NCBI GenBank assembly: GCA_030490835.1 | Contig: CM059977.1 | Coordinates: 11,994,765-12,058,764 of the forward strand | Direction: 5' to 3' | From: Annona cherimola | Lineage: Eukaryota > Streptophyta > Magnoliopsida > Magnoliales > Annonaceae | DNA length: 64,000 bases | Translations under genes and position numbers: made by a program | Shown: piece by piece, positions 32,101 through 43,165 of the stretch | Layout of the letters: the number at the start of each line of letters is the position of its first letter | Numbering within the stretch: position 1 is the first letter of the stretch | Notes under the pieces: model-generated | Told to the model about the DNA's origin: nothing | Database searches by the model: none | What the model saw: only the letters and a program-made list of their open reading frames with translations

Positions 32101-34028
32101 ACTCATCCCTGCAGTGCGCCTCCGTTAGGTGTCTGGTCATCCAAGGTGGGTGACACAATAAAAAAAAGGTAGTGATAGTGTATTAAAGTTCTGGTCCCTT
32201 GTTGTGGCTTGCCATCCTCTGGTGATTCATGGAAGACTTATAGCAGCTTCGTGTCGCCATACTCCTAAGCATGACTTGAAGGGCCAATCTTACTCCAAGC
32301 AAGTGGAAGTGATAGGTTAGCGAAGGCAGTATAATCTAATCCTAAAAGTGCAATCAGGCCCAAGGGACAATGGAGCTCAGAAAGTAGGAAGTCACTCAGG
32401 GCTACTTCATGGAGGACCAAAACAAACAATTGGGTTTTGGCTATTTGCAGTTGTCTATTAGGGGAGTGTTTTGGATACATCACACAAATGGACCCCACTG
32501 TAGTGAGAGATGAGTTGTAAGCAACAAATGGGACATTGATCATTGGTGTGGATTGATTTTGTAACTGGTTAGTGTTAGCCAGGGAAATAGCTAGACAGTT
32601 CTTTTGTACTCAAAATACTGTAATTCCTTTCTTGAAATCAATTTCGGGCTTGTTCCTTTAAAACAGTCCTATCAACCCAATATTTGTCTTGATTAAAACT
32701 GAGACTATGAATCAAATACAGAAATTCTCTATCTTTCAACCATACATAGCCCTCATGGTTGCAGCCTAAGTGATATAAAAACATGTGCTTGATGAGGAAC
32801 CAAGAAAAAAGAGAAAGGAAATATAAAAACCAAAAAAAATACTACATCAGTAGTTATATAAAAATTGGAAACTGGAATCTTGTCATGCTAACTCTGAAAA
32901 TTACTAAGAAACTTCACGTATATTATATTTTTTGAACAGCACTCACATATTGTAGATTCAATACTTCAGGAGCTATACCCCATTACTTGTTAGGAGGATT
33001 CTATAGTTCCTCAAGTAGAAAAAGGGCCAACCTTTACTGCATTCTGATGAAGTGCATCAATAGATCAGCATTATCCATATGATGCATTTCGTAAGCCTTG
33101 TGGAGTCTGTCCATGAGGAATATTTTGGTACATTTAAAGGAATCTGGACTAATGCATTTCCACCTACAGCAGAACGTATTTGGTAACTGGCAAAAAGATT
33201 TAAGATCTGCTACGTGAAACATCCATTGTCAGGACTATTAGCTTCCCATTTCAATAGCTGACCTATGGCCTCATTTGCCAATTCTACATGATTCAACCGT
33301 CAATGAGCTGCAAGCAAGGAGCTCCCCTTGCTATTGATCAAAACAACCAGAGTTCCCTTGATAACGATACGCTAGATACGGAGATCTATCCAGTATTCAT
33401 TTCATATTGGGATCAATGTTTTGGTTTCTGTAGATTTCCATTTCCAATATGTCAATCTGATTACCAACAATCAGTAACACAATCAGCATCCTCACCGTAT
33501 TTATTATGTTCTCTTCCTTCCCCTTTTATTCATATTTTTTGGGAGATTGTCGGTACGCAATGAGTACAAATGACTAAAACTTTATCACCAAAAGTAGGAA
33601 GGAGAGATGTCTCTATCCAAAAAGGTGCAATTGTTTTCTTCTTCAAATGGATAATGGCGAAGCATAGATCTCTACAGGGCAAAAATCACCTGAATTGAAT
33701 CCGGCGTCCGAGTGAACTTCGACTTCCCAAACTCCTGAGAAACACACACGAGAGCAGCATCCTTCCTCTGCTCCTCGGCCGCTATCGACTCCACCGCAGG
33801 CCTTTTCTCCAACCCCTTGCTGCCGCTCCCCCTCCTCTCATCCTCGTAGATATCCCTGTCTTCGCCTGGCGCCATTTGCGACAAATCGGCCAGGGCACGC
33901 GCAGCATCGAGCTCGCGCTTCACCATTCGGTCAGATTGGCATTGCCGCCATTGCTTGCAGTCGTCAGACCAAGAACTACAAGTAGAAGCTCCGCATCCAT
34001 CGCCAGAAGATCCAGCGTATTCTTCCAT
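26171..34028 (-). CDS. bZIP62: bZIP transcription factor (bZIP62 type)
   Basis: Six exons, all in phase 0, join into 506 aa: 34028-33690, 30698-30534, 30433-30356, 28048-27983, 27146-27081 and 26977-26171. The basic region is in exon 3 (ILANRESARQTILRRQ) and the zipper runs over exons 4 and 5, with Leu, Leu, Leu, Ile, Leu at seven-residue steps starting 18 residues after the Asn of the basic region. The invariant Asn is present, but the Arg/Lys expected eight residues after it is Ile. Exon 6 codes a Pro/His/aromatic-rich C-terminus (MPYTPFIWMPHYP; YYMMPWPWFCPPAP) and ends in a basic stretch ARKRRKELTKLKYHQSRQY. It should be nuclear and bind DNA as a dimer, with unusual site preference. Exon order and the Ile match the small plant group around AtbZIP62. 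Intron 1 (30699-33689) holds an antisense SINE. The exon 4 acceptor is AAG. Confidence 0.9.
27407..27478. repeat. Two 36-bp tandem units in bZIP intron 4
   Basis: AGAACCATGCCAAGATACAG... (27407-27442) is followed at once by AGAACCATACCAAGAGACAG... (27443-27478). Both end GGTTACAGCT. Confidence 0.65.
28954..29031. repeat. Short insertion with AAT-repeat tail, bZIP intron 3
   Basis: CTTTTACCTCTCT stands exactly at 28954-28966 and 29019-29031. The 52 bases between start TTTACTAATGTCACATTGCC and end in about eight AAT units and GG. A 13-bp direct repeat around a simple-repeat tail again looks like retroposition. Confidence 0.65.
30850..31159 (+). mobile_element. tRNA-derived SINE with 17-bp target duplication, antisense in bZIP intron 1
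   Basis: AGAAAGGGGAACATACT is repeated exactly at 30850-30866 and 31143-31159. The body between starts with a tRNA-like head: box A-like TTGGTCAGCGCAGTCGG and box B GGTTCGAATCC. A region of GGGAGCAAAGTG repeats follows, then a 3' part with ATGTCTCTGACC and ATGTAAATA, and a short tail AATCAAAA. The head also opens with a hairpin (ACCAACCGAGC...GCTCGGTTGGT). A second family member is at 46820-47044. Confidence 0.88.
31990..32168 (+). mobile_element. Possible SINE of another family
   Basis: A box-B-like GGTTCAAATATT at about 32068, preceded by GTGTGTAGAGTAGTGTGG, and a 3' end GTGACACAAT followed by an A run suggest a tRNA-derived SINE. I could not find a target duplication. It lies in bZIP intron 1. 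Confidence 0.35.
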
Positions 34029-34159
34029 CGCAGAAGCCCTAATTTCTCCCAGCTATTCCATCACGCAGAAAGCAGACGCCATGGCTAGCAGCTGCTGCTG
34101 CTGCTTCTTTGCCCTGAAAGGAAGGAGAGTGAAAACTCATATACCGCCTTCCCGGCGGC

Positions 34160-34427
34160 CACGTGGCATGCCAGTCAGCTATCCGTGCCCGAGGTATGCC
34201 TGGGCGCCACGTTGCGGTGGAGTCCACCTGGTTGTGGGTCCCCTGGCAGAAGGACGGAAACGTGGCGAGTCTCTGCGGCCGGGCCGGGCATGCATGGCGC
34301 AAGCATGGGCGTTGTGTTCGAATGTACGTGGGATAGTGGTGGCAGGCCACGTGGACGGCGATAAGAGGGGATCGGTGCGCGCTTTTTGGAAGCTAATGTT
34401 GCGATTCGGCGCGAGAGAGCACACGTG
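34160..34427. promoter_or_regulatory. Three G-boxes upstream of the bZIP gene
   Basis: CACGTG occurs at 34160-34165 (within GGCCACGTGGC), 34348-34353 (GGCCACGTGGA) and 34422-34427 (ACACGTGGC), 130-400 bp upstream of the bZIP start codon. The region from about 33690 to 34480 is much richer in G and C than its surroundings. ACGTGGC is also the ABRE core. Regulation by G-box binding bZIP or bHLH factors, including possible self-regulation, is inference. Confidence 0.6.
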
Positions 34428-34484
34428 GCGGAAGAAGGGCCACCAAAGGAAGGCAGGATCTATCCTCCGCTTTTTCACAAGACA

Positions 34485-35039
34485 CGTACTCGTATAAATT
34501 TCAGTGCATTCGCACCGTTAGATTACTGCAATTCTCTAATTTTTGAACAATCTAATCTGTATCGATAACCGATTTTACATATCAACATTAAATTATTAGA
34601 TGAAATACATAGAATCTAAATTAAAAATTTTAAAAATAGGTAGTACTTTTCTTATATGGACATAATTTTCTTGATATTTTTCTAATTTATATAAAGTTTA
34701 ACTAATTATTATTATTTAATATAAGACAAAAGGTTTGGATGGTTAAAATATTGTGTGCCGGGGAGTGTCTGGCCCCGAAAGAAAATGATCAGTTGAATGA
34801 TTGCATGTAATTCTGAAAAAACTGTCGGTTTTCGGGTGTATTATCGCCGCATTAGACAAGGGTTCACGAATCAGCTTCGCTGGGCTTCAGTGCAGTTTAC
34901 ACAGGTACTTAGTTCATTTTTGTTTTTTTTTTTTCAATTTTTGAATTTCATATTTAGATTTAAGTCGGTATTTTCGTATATGTAAATTTTACTTTTTTTA
35001 TTTTTAAATTTCATTCAAAAAAGCTTTATTTTTATTTTA
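34485..35039. other. AT-rich spacer
   Basis: No gene or bounded element seen. Confidence 0.4.
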
Positions 35040-35645
35040 AATATTTAAATGTCTGAGAATGATAAAACTTTTAATGAAAAGTTATTTAGGTAAAAGTTTT
35101 TGAAATTAGAGAAAATGATGTAACATGATAAGGATAATTATGAGAAGTAAAGAAAATAAAATTAAAATAGATAATTTAAATATATGAATAGTTATGCAGA
35201 AATGATTGAAAAAATAAGTTAGTTATAAAAAAAGTAAAAAAATAATTAAAAATATGATAGTTATAAAAAGTGAAAAGTTTTAATTTAAAGTGTATTTTGG
35301 AAGTGATAAAATTTTTATTAATATTTATACATCATAACAATTGATATTACAATCAAGCATATTAATAACCCTCACACCATAGAGAGAATTAGTAAATACT
35401 CCCAAAAGAAGGGGAAATCTGTAAATATTCCAAACTAAGGGAAAATTGCAAATTTACTCCTACACAAGGACTAAATGATATGATATAATATCAGTAATAA
35501 TGATTCGTAAAGAGAATATAGTTAAAATAGAAATGTTAGTTGTATAGATAGTTATGTAAAAATGGTTGAAAGATGAAGAAGTTGTTTAAGAATATGTGGT
35601 GAATAATTTTAAAAATATAGTAGTTATAGACAGTGAAAGACTTTA
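35040..35645. mobile_element. Two degenerate Tourist-like MITEs
   Basis: Around 35040-35310 and 35450-35645 the core words of the family appear in order (GATAATTATGAGAAGTAAAG, AAAATTAAAATAGATAAT, GAAATGATTGAAAA, AAATATGATAGTTATAAAA, GTGAAAAGTTTT). The ends are lost. Confidence 0.5.
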
Positions 35646-35938
35646 GAGGTGTGTTTGGTTGGAAATAAAATTTTTTAATTAAAATTTTTTTTTATGTAAA
35701 AATTGTTAAATTGATAGAAAATAATATGATATGAATTAGATAATAATAAAGTATAAAGAGAATAAAGTTAAAATAGACAGAGTAGTTGTATTGGTTAGTT
35801 GTGTGAAAATGATTGAAAAGTAATATAATTTGTATAGAAAAATATAAAAAATAAATTAAAAAAATAGAATAGTTACAAAGGAAAAAAAAATTATTGAAAA
35901 GTTTTTGTTGAAAACTTTTGTGCCCAAACAAACACACC
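35646..35938. mobile_element. Tourist-like MITE
   Basis: The left end GAGGTGTGTTTGGTTGG pairs with the right CCAAACAAACACACC. The interior matches the family core. The left flank is TTA, consistent with but not proving a PIF/Harbinger 3-bp site. Confidence 0.65.
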
Positions 35939-36550
35939 ATAGATTGGAAGTTTTAATTTAAAAAATTCTAGTAATAAACAAAAAAAAATCCTTAAATACT
36001 TTTGGTGTAAATAAACACACCAATAAAAATGTAAAGACTACGTATGTGGAAACTCACATGATAATAAAAAAACAAAAAAATTACAATTTTGAGGCAGTGC
36101 TCGGGCCTCGGTGCACTAGATCGCGCCAAAGTGGTCCAAAGGCACTTCTGCGATATATGAAATATCGATTCCATTCATTCGTTTCGGTGCTTCGTCTCGA
36201 GATTTCAATGGAAAATAAGTATTTGCAATTTTGCATTCTTCATTTTTTCTAATGGTAAATAATGGAAATAAAATGCTGATATCTGGTTTTTTTTTTAAAG
36301 TGGATGTTTGGTCTCGTTAATTTGGGTATTCAAAACTGTTCATCCAGTAATTAAAGAACTAAAATATAAGCGCGTCCAAATCAAAAATATTGGATTTATT
36401 CATTTTTATTACATAATCGTACTCATTTTTTTTTCATAAGAGAAAACATCTGTTATTTTGGAACACCAAGCTTTCTTGTGGCGCGCTTGATCTGCAGCAC
36501 GCGTCCCTCCTGCAGGTTTATATTTATGCCATGAGGCATTCACTCATTCG

Positions 36551-36568
36551 CACGTGCCATGTCACGTG
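36551..36568. promoter_or_regulatory. Pair of G-boxes without a nearby gene
   Basis: CACGTG at 36551-36556 and again at 36563-36568, followed by AACGTG. I see no coding gene within reach that these would serve, so their role is unknown. Confidence 0.35.
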
Positions 36569-36589
36569 GACAACGTGTTGCTAACTTGC

Positions 36590-36740
36590 TATGGGTGCAA
36601 CTTGGGCCGGGTTCGGCCCGAATCCGGCCCACCAAACCCTCCCAAAAGCAGTGCTGTCAGCATTTTATAGCCGGAACCCATACTGAATTGAAACCATTTT
36701 CGGTTTCGGGTTCAGGTTTACCCGAACCTGAGTTTCTATT
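36590..36740. mobile_element. hAT-like end (TATGGGTGCAACTTGGG)
   Basis: TATGGGTGCAACTTGGGCC resembles the ends of the hAT element at 55096 and is followed by the same type of GGGTTCGG/CCCGAA-rich sequence. No partner end with a matching duplication was found. The TTGCACCCCTA end at 38829 is the nearest candidate. Confidence 0.45.
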
Positions 36741-36774
36741 TACAAAATGTATATTTTTTATTATAATATATTAT

Positions 36775-37064
36775 GGGTGTGTTTGGTTGGAGGTAAAACT
36801 TTTGATGAAAAATTTTTGAGATATAAGTTGTCACATTAATAGAAAATGATATGATATAATAGGAGTAATGATGAGAAGTAAAGAGAATAAAGTTAAAATA
36901 GATAGGTTAGTTGTATAAATAGTTGTGTAGAAATGATTGAAAAGTAGGATAGTTTGTATAGGAAAATGTGAAAAATAATTAAAAAATAAAATAGTTATGG
37001 AGAGTGAAAAATTTTATATTAAAAAGTTTTGATTAACATGTTTATATCCCAAATAAACACACCC
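36775..37064. mobile_element. Tourist-like MITE, 290 bp, well preserved
   Basis: Left GGGTGTGTTTGGTTGGAGG, right AAATAAACACACCC, with TAT on both sides. The interior holds GATATGATATAATAGGAG, AAGTAAAGAGAATAAAGTT, AAATGATTGAAAAGTAGG and AAATAGTTATGGAGAGTG, which define the family in this window. Confidence 0.75.
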
Positions 37065-37083
37065 TATATATCGATATCATATT

Positions 37084-37860
37084 ATCATATCAACCCACTG
37101 CACTAGCAGCACTGCCACTCTGCGGCTTGTAACCTTTCAGTTTTGCTTTCGACTTCTTGCCCGCTCTCAAGTTCCCTATTCTCGACTTGACGGCTTCCCG
37201 CTCCCAAACGAAAATCGCGATCGCACGGCCGTCGGTTGTAACTCTTGGCTTTCTTCTCCGGCAGATCGGGATCCGGTTCTTGCGGGGCGAGAGTCTTCAG
37301 AGTAAGAGACGATGGAGGAGAAGCAGACCATTCAAAAAACAAAAAAGTATAAACGAGAGACAAAAGACGAATCACCATAGCTAATGGACAAGGCACGGCA
37401 CGAGGCAATGTTAATAGAAGCTCGAGGCGAGTGAGGGGTGTATGAAGCTGACTTTCTCCTATTCCTAAGATCCAGGGCGAAGGGAAAAATCTCGGCTATA
37501 AAATCGAGTTCCATTTGACCGAGGCCCATGATCTGCTAAGTATAGTGATTGATTTCATGGCCGACGTCTCATCGGCACGAAGACGCCGACGAGTTCCCCG
37601 CGGAGCATTTTTGCTTTCGTCCAAGAACGTTTTGTTCAATTCTGGCACTTGCGTTCTCACGCCCAGAACCGGAGAAAAAGCCAAAGCGAGAAAGATGGGG
37701 CAGCGTCCCTACGCTTGCGCCGGCAGTCAGCGTCCAGCAGTAGCCGCGGCGGCATCCCGCATCAACGCCGGCAGCTCCCCTGCGTCCCTGCACCGGCCAT
37801 CTGCTTGACTGCTTCCAGTCCAAATGCGCCAACAGGCAACAGCGGGATCACACATCGGTA
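37084..37860. other. GC-rich island with short open frames, no recognised gene
   Basis: This stretch stands out from AT-rich surroundings. On the minus strand an open frame with starts at 37408 and 37378 runs to 37103 and would give a peptide of about 91-101 aa. It has a hydrophobic start (MVIRLLSLVYTFLFFEW) followed by a charged tail rich in Glu, Arg and Gln, which has the form of a small secreted protein. On the plus strand 37515-37808 is also open. I recognise neither, and GC-rich sequence has few stops by chance. It could be a decayed gene fragment, possibly carried by a transposon. Confidence 0.3.
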
Positions 37861-38640
37861 ACAGTTCTGTTCTTGATATTTTTTTAGAAAAAATCCTTGC
37901 TTATTATTTAATATACAAATTAATAGTACCATGATTAATTATGGAAAGCTGGTGCAATGAGACCCTATTTGAAAATGAGAACAAAAGAGAGGGGGAAAAA
38001 ATCATGTAATGCGATTCTATATAGGTAGAACGAAATTTTAGAAATAAACAAATGAAAACGACATTAATTATCTAAGAATTAATTGTTACAAATAAAGTAA
38101 ATAGAAAAAAAATGGACTGATATTCAGAAATATCTATTTTTACTTAGCATGTAGAATCATTCAAATTTCAAATCATGTAAATATTAATTTAGAAACATCA
38201 AACATGTGCTTTAGTGCTGAAAAAAATGCGCTTGTTTTGCATTTTTTTGAACAGGTATTCCTATAACTTGAATGCTTGAATTTCAAATATTTTTGCAATT
38301 TCAAAAAATTATTTCATTTGTTTGTGTTTATGTTAGTTGTTGATAACTTGATATGCATTGTTTAATATTTTTATTTTTGAATTAGTTTGTTATTGGTTTG
38401 AAATGAGTAAACTATTGAAATTCACATAGACAATTTCTAATTATTTTTATATATTATAAAAAAGATACAGCTATTATTCTACTTGATGCAAAGAGAATGC
38501 TCAAAACAGGTTTCATTCTTTCTACTCATAAGCGTGTTTGAATTTTTCTTGCTTTCGTATAATAAATTATTTTTTAACTTTTTTATACAATAGGTTTGTG
38601 TTAAAAATTATATATAGGATGAGTAACAAAGACATATTAA
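37861..38640. other. AT-rich spacer
   Basis: No gene or bounded element seen. Confidence 0.4.
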
Positions 38641-38829
38641 TAGGAGAATGTCAACCCGAAACTCAACCCGAGCCCGAATTTCAAAAATAGGATTAAGGTT
38701 GAGATTTACAAATAAGGTTAAGGCTAGGGCTAGAGTTGAAGTTTTACAAATAGGGTTAGAGTTGAAGTTTTACAAATAGGGTTAGGGTTGAGGTGAACCC
38801 GAGTTTCATGAGCCCGAGTTGCACCCCTA
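38641..38829. mobile_element. hAT-like right end with short internal repeats
   Basis: The right end is GAGTTGCACCCCTA, matching the end of the element at 56510. Upstream are AACCCGA words and about three imperfect units of GTTGAAGTTTTACAAATAGG. A left end TAGGAGAATGTCAACCCG at about 38641 is possible, but the flanking eight bases do not match. Confidence 0.5.
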
Positions 38830-38899
38830 CATGCTGCCAATCTATTGGACTATTGCTTGGAATCGTGCCACCCGCTTGCAATGTAAGAGAAGTATAAAT

Positions 38900-39420
38900 C
38901 TTACGGAAGTGATAAACCTTTTGTTAAAAAAAATTTTGCGTAAAAATTATAAAAATAGGAGAAAATAATATGATGTAATAATGATAATAATAAGTAATAA
39001 AGAGAATAAAGTTAAAATAGATAAGTTAGGTGTACGTATATGGTTAATTGTGTATAAATGATTAAAAAATAGAATAATTATATAAGAATAAGTGAATAAA
39101 TAATTAAAAAATAAAATAATTGTGCAGATTGAAAAGTTTTAATTTGATAAGTTTATGATATTATCAAACACAATAAAAAGTTTTTAATGTAAAAATTTTT
39201 GAATTTGAAAATAATTATATGATATGACAAGGGAAACGACGATGAGTAAAGAGAATAAAGTTAAAATAGATAGATTAATTATATTTATAGTTATTTACAA
39301 AATACAAATCATTAGAAAGTAGGTAGTTGTATAAGAAAATATGATAAATAACTAAAAAATGTGATAGTTACGAGAATAAAAAATTTTAACTTAATATTTT
39401 TTCTCATTGTAAAACACGAT
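38900..39420. mobile_element. Two degenerate Tourist-like MITEs side by side
   Basis: The core words of the family (AATAATGATAATAATAAGTAA, GAATAAAGTTAAAATAGATA, ATAATTAAAAAATA) occur twice, at about 38900-39180 and 39180-39420. The ends are worn. Confidence 0.5.
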
Positions 39421-40388
39421 TTTGTACAAAAATCTCACCATATAATTGTTTGAACTATAATTTGGACCGTATATGATGAAAATAAAACAAATCAGATGAT
39501 ATAAATTAAAAAACTATATTAAAAGTATATCAATGATATATACACAGACGATAAGTTTTATCTAGTTTAAATTTATCTTATCTGGATGAATCTAAAAGCT
39601 AAAATGTCTCTTTATTTGGTTGCTAAATTATGATTTTTATAATTTTTACTTATTTAAGATAACTCTGATATCTAATTTGTCTTAACTATGAATGGTTAAA
39701 ATTATATTTTAATATTAATGTATGAAAAGATTTTTAAAATAAAATTAAAATAGCAATTTTTTACATGGTTCTCGACTCGTTGACTTCCTCTCCCGGCGCA
39801 AGGTGCAGTTTGCTGCATTATGATACTACCTGGCTCGTGAATCAGAATTAAACCTGCCAATGCAGAGGAGTATAATAAAAAATTTTAAAAAATAGATACA
39901 GTTGCTCCTTTCAAAGAAAATTATTGCCCTCCATTAAAAAAAAATTCTTTCTAATTTCGATACATGCTTATGGCGTTCAAATACATAAGAAATAAAATGT
40001 ATATGTAATTAAATGCTATTAGCTGCCCACACAATCTCCATCGGCAGAATTTTGTCTACGTTTCTTAATTTTTTGAAGTTTTCCCTATTTCTTCACACGA
40101 CCAGCTATGCTTGTCATTCTCTCGATCTTCTTGTTCTGGACTTTATGATTATCCTTGTCAATTTGGACTCTTCGCGATGGATACTTCGGCCTTCAAGTTT
40201 CTTTCTATACCATTTTTTCTTTTTCTTTTTGCACTATTTTTGATTTTATGATTTTATTAAGAATAACATGAGGTTTATAATTTCCATTAAAAATGGCCAC
40301 AATTGAAATGAAATAAAATATTATGACTTTCACAAATCTTCAATTCAAATCACTAATGACTACTTTCAGAAATAAAATAAAATATTAA
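39421..40388. other. AT-rich spacer
   Basis: No gene recognised. The open frame at 40013-40243 has no recognisable domain and looks like chance. Confidence 0.4.
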
Positions 40389-40668
40389 GGGTGCGTTTTG
40401 TAATGGATAAAATTTTTGATGAAAAGTTGTAGAGAGTAAAAGTTGTTAGATGATGTGATATGATAGGAGTAATGATAATGAATAAATAGGATAATGTTGA
40501 AATAGATAGGTTAGTTATGTTGGTAGTTGTGTAGAAATGATTGAAAAGTAAGGTAATTGTATAAAAAAATGTGAAAAAATTATTAAAAAATAGGGTAGTT
40601 GTGAGAGTGAAAAGTTTTAAATTGAAAAGTTTTAACTTAACAACTTTCACTTATTACCAAACACACCC
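40389..40668. mobile_element. Tourist-like MITE with TAA on both sides
   Basis: Left GGGTGCGTTTTGTAATGG, right ACCAAACACACCC, with TAA directly before (40386-40388) and after (40669-40671). A 3-bp TAA duplication is typical of PIF/Harbinger (Tourist) elements. About 280 bp, no coding capacity. Confidence 0.75.
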
Positions 40669-41310
40669 TAAATTTTGCAGTGCGCAAGATTTAAGTAGAG
40701 TAAGCATATTTATAACAAATTTTAAAAAAAATAAAAATTTAAGCCACCAACAAATGCATGCATTTTTACTAAAACATAAAATCCCATAAATCTATTGAAG
40801 AAATTTAATATTTTTTATTACTATTTATGTAATTACATCATAATATGAGACTTCGGAGGACCCTAAGGAAATTGTATACAATTTATCTTGTAAATTTATC
40901 TGTGCTCAACCCTAACAAAGAATCCAATTTTTTTCTAGTAGATGATCCGAGTACTTTTTGGTAATTTTCAGGTGCATTAGGCTAATAATTTAGTAGCTTC
41001 TTTGTTTATTCTACTTGATTATAAGTTTATTTTTATTTATTGTCTCCATTTCTTATTCTTGTTAATGGAACTTTTGGTTTAAGCAAGATATGGATAAAAG
41101 ACAACGGTCAACTCTTAATTTGATTGGTATTTGTTATTTTCAAAAATCAAAATAAGACAGAAAATCTAAACAAATGAGAAGTTTTGAATGGCATGCGTAG
41201 CTGATTACGTCAGCTTAAAATTGAAATTAGTAATGACGGTAAGTTGCAATATTATTATCTATATTTAAATGCATAGAGATGCGAATATATTTTTAATTCG
41301 AACTATATTA

Positions 41311-41585
41311 GGGGTGTGTTTGGAAAATAATAAAACTTTCGGATGAAATTTTTTTTATATAAAAGTTTTTTAATTGAGAGAAAATGACGTAATATGATAA
41401 AAGTAATGACAAAAAGTAAAATGTTAAAATAGATAAGTTAGTTATATATATATATAGTTGTGTAAAAATGATTGAAATGTAGGATAATTATATAAGAAGT
41501 TAGGAAAAAATGATTAAAAAAATATAATAATTATGGATAGTGAAAAGTTTTAGATTGAAAGGTTTTTACGTTTAACAAACATACC
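41311..41585. mobile_element. Tourist-like MITE
   Basis: Left GGGGTGTGTTTGGAAAATAA, right TAACAAACATACC, with the family core between. The duplication is uncertain. Confidence 0.65.
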
Positions 41586-41882
41586 GTATATTTAATCTTT
41601 TCACATGTTTTATTATATGTTAAAGCTCCATATGTACAAAGAAAAATTCTATCGATTTTGTTTAATATATTTTATGTTCTATTTTTGTTTGATAGTTATA
41701 AGATATATGTATTTATCTTGAATGGTTTGGGATGCAAATATTCACATTATAGGTTTGTATTAGTTACTTTAGTGCAATTATATTATTGCAAAGATGACCA
41801 TCTTTTATATTTTAAAGAGAAAATTTAGGGAAATTTTATAATAAAATAAAATTAAATAAAATTTTAAAGATTATTTTTTCGT

Positions 41883-42460
41883 AAATATACCTAAGTATAA
41901 ATTCAAGCAGGATGGAAGAAATGGAGAAGTGCGTCAGGAATTTTATGTGACCGTCATGTTCCAATCAAACTAAAAGAAAAATTTTATAAGACTGCGATTA
42001 GACCTGCTATGCTTTATGAGGCAAAATGTTGGTCAGTTAAAGAGCAACATATACAAAAAATGAGTGTAGCGGAAATGAGAATGTTAAGGTGGATGAGTGG
42101 TAAATCAAGAAAAGATAAAATTAGGAATGAAGTAATTCGAGAAAACTTAAAAGTGAGACAAATTTATGATAAAATGAAAGAAAATAGATTAAGATGGTTT
42201 TGTCATGTTAAAAGGAGGCCTAAAGTAGCACCGGTTAGGAAAACAGAGTCTATCCAAGTAGAAAGTGGTAGGAGAATGAGAGGAAGACCCAAAAAAATAT
42301 GGATAGAAGTAATTAAACAAGATTTTAAAATATTATAAATTACAGAAAATTTAGTCTTAAATCGCCAAGAATGGCGTAACAGAATCCATGCAACCGACCC
42401 CACGTAGTTGGGAAATGACTTATGATGATGATGATGATGAAATATACCTAAGTATAAATT
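41883..42460 (+). mobile_element. 5'-truncated RTE-type LINE with 21-bp duplication
   Basis: An identical 21-bp sequence lies at 41883-41903 and 42440-42460. The 536 bp between are open from the first base. They encode the C-terminal part of a non-LTR reverse transcriptase protein (GWKKWRSASGILCD; IKLKEKFYKTAIRPAMLYEA; SVAEMRMLRWMSGKSRKDKIRNE; KENRLRWFCHVKRRP). A TAA at 42336-42338 interrupts, then the same frame continues for 22 more family-like codons (LVLNRQEWRNRIHATDPT) to a TAG. The element ends in ATG repeats (42422-42439), a simple-repeat tail as usual for RTE rather than poly(A). It cannot move by itself. Confidence 0.9.
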
Positions 42461-43165
42461 TTAGCCCCCAGCCCTTAGCCCCAAGATCCTCACTCTATCT
42501 GTGCGTAGACAACTCTGAAGATAGAAACTAGGTTTAATTGTTGGAAATAAATTTGAATTTCGTATCATAAAGAATCAATTTTCAACACTTATTTTTAATT
42601 GATTTAATTTTGTTCTCATTATTTACTTTCTTAATTACTTTATTTTAGACTTTGCTCCTTTTATAATTGACGTTATATCGCTTGTCTTTTTTTTTAATTT
42701 CATTAAGGACAAATCGATTGGTCTACTAATCACTCATGAAAACAAGAAGATTGGGGCATGTAACTTGTTCAACATGGGATGTGAAAATTGGATGTAAGAT
42801 GCGATAAAGAAATGGTTGGAGATGGAAAATTTCATATAGAAATGGAGAGAAATTGTATGTAAAATGAGATTTTTTTTATATATAAAATGAGAAAATTAGG
42901 CTGTAACTTTTGAAAATAAAAAAATTTATTCCATACTCATTCAATTTCATTAATGAGCGGGAGAAGAAAAACATATTCTAAAGGCAATGACGATTTTGGA
43001 CTGAAATCTCTGGTTTTTCAAAAACATTTTTCCCAATTGTGACAGATAATAATATATTTTTTCATTTTTAATATAACTTTTTCAATACTGTTACGAATAG
43101 ACACCATCAGATAATAATATTTGTTTTTCATTTTTAATATAACTTTTTCAATGTTGTCATGTATA

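Noticed and set aside
33955..34497. 180-codon open frame on the plus strand over the bZIP start
   Set aside because: It overlaps bZIP exon 1 and its GC-rich promoter in antisense. The Cys run and lack of any domain suggest chance openness.
37515..37861. Plus-strand open frames in the GC-rich island
   Set aside because: Two frames are open over the same bases on each strand, as expected in GC-rich DNA, with no recognisable family. The region is kept only as an unexplained island.
38740..38800. Telomere-like TAGGGTTAGGGTT
   Set aside because: Fewer than two full telomere units, embedded in the short repeats of an hAT-like end that favour AGGGTT words. It is not an interstitial telomere.
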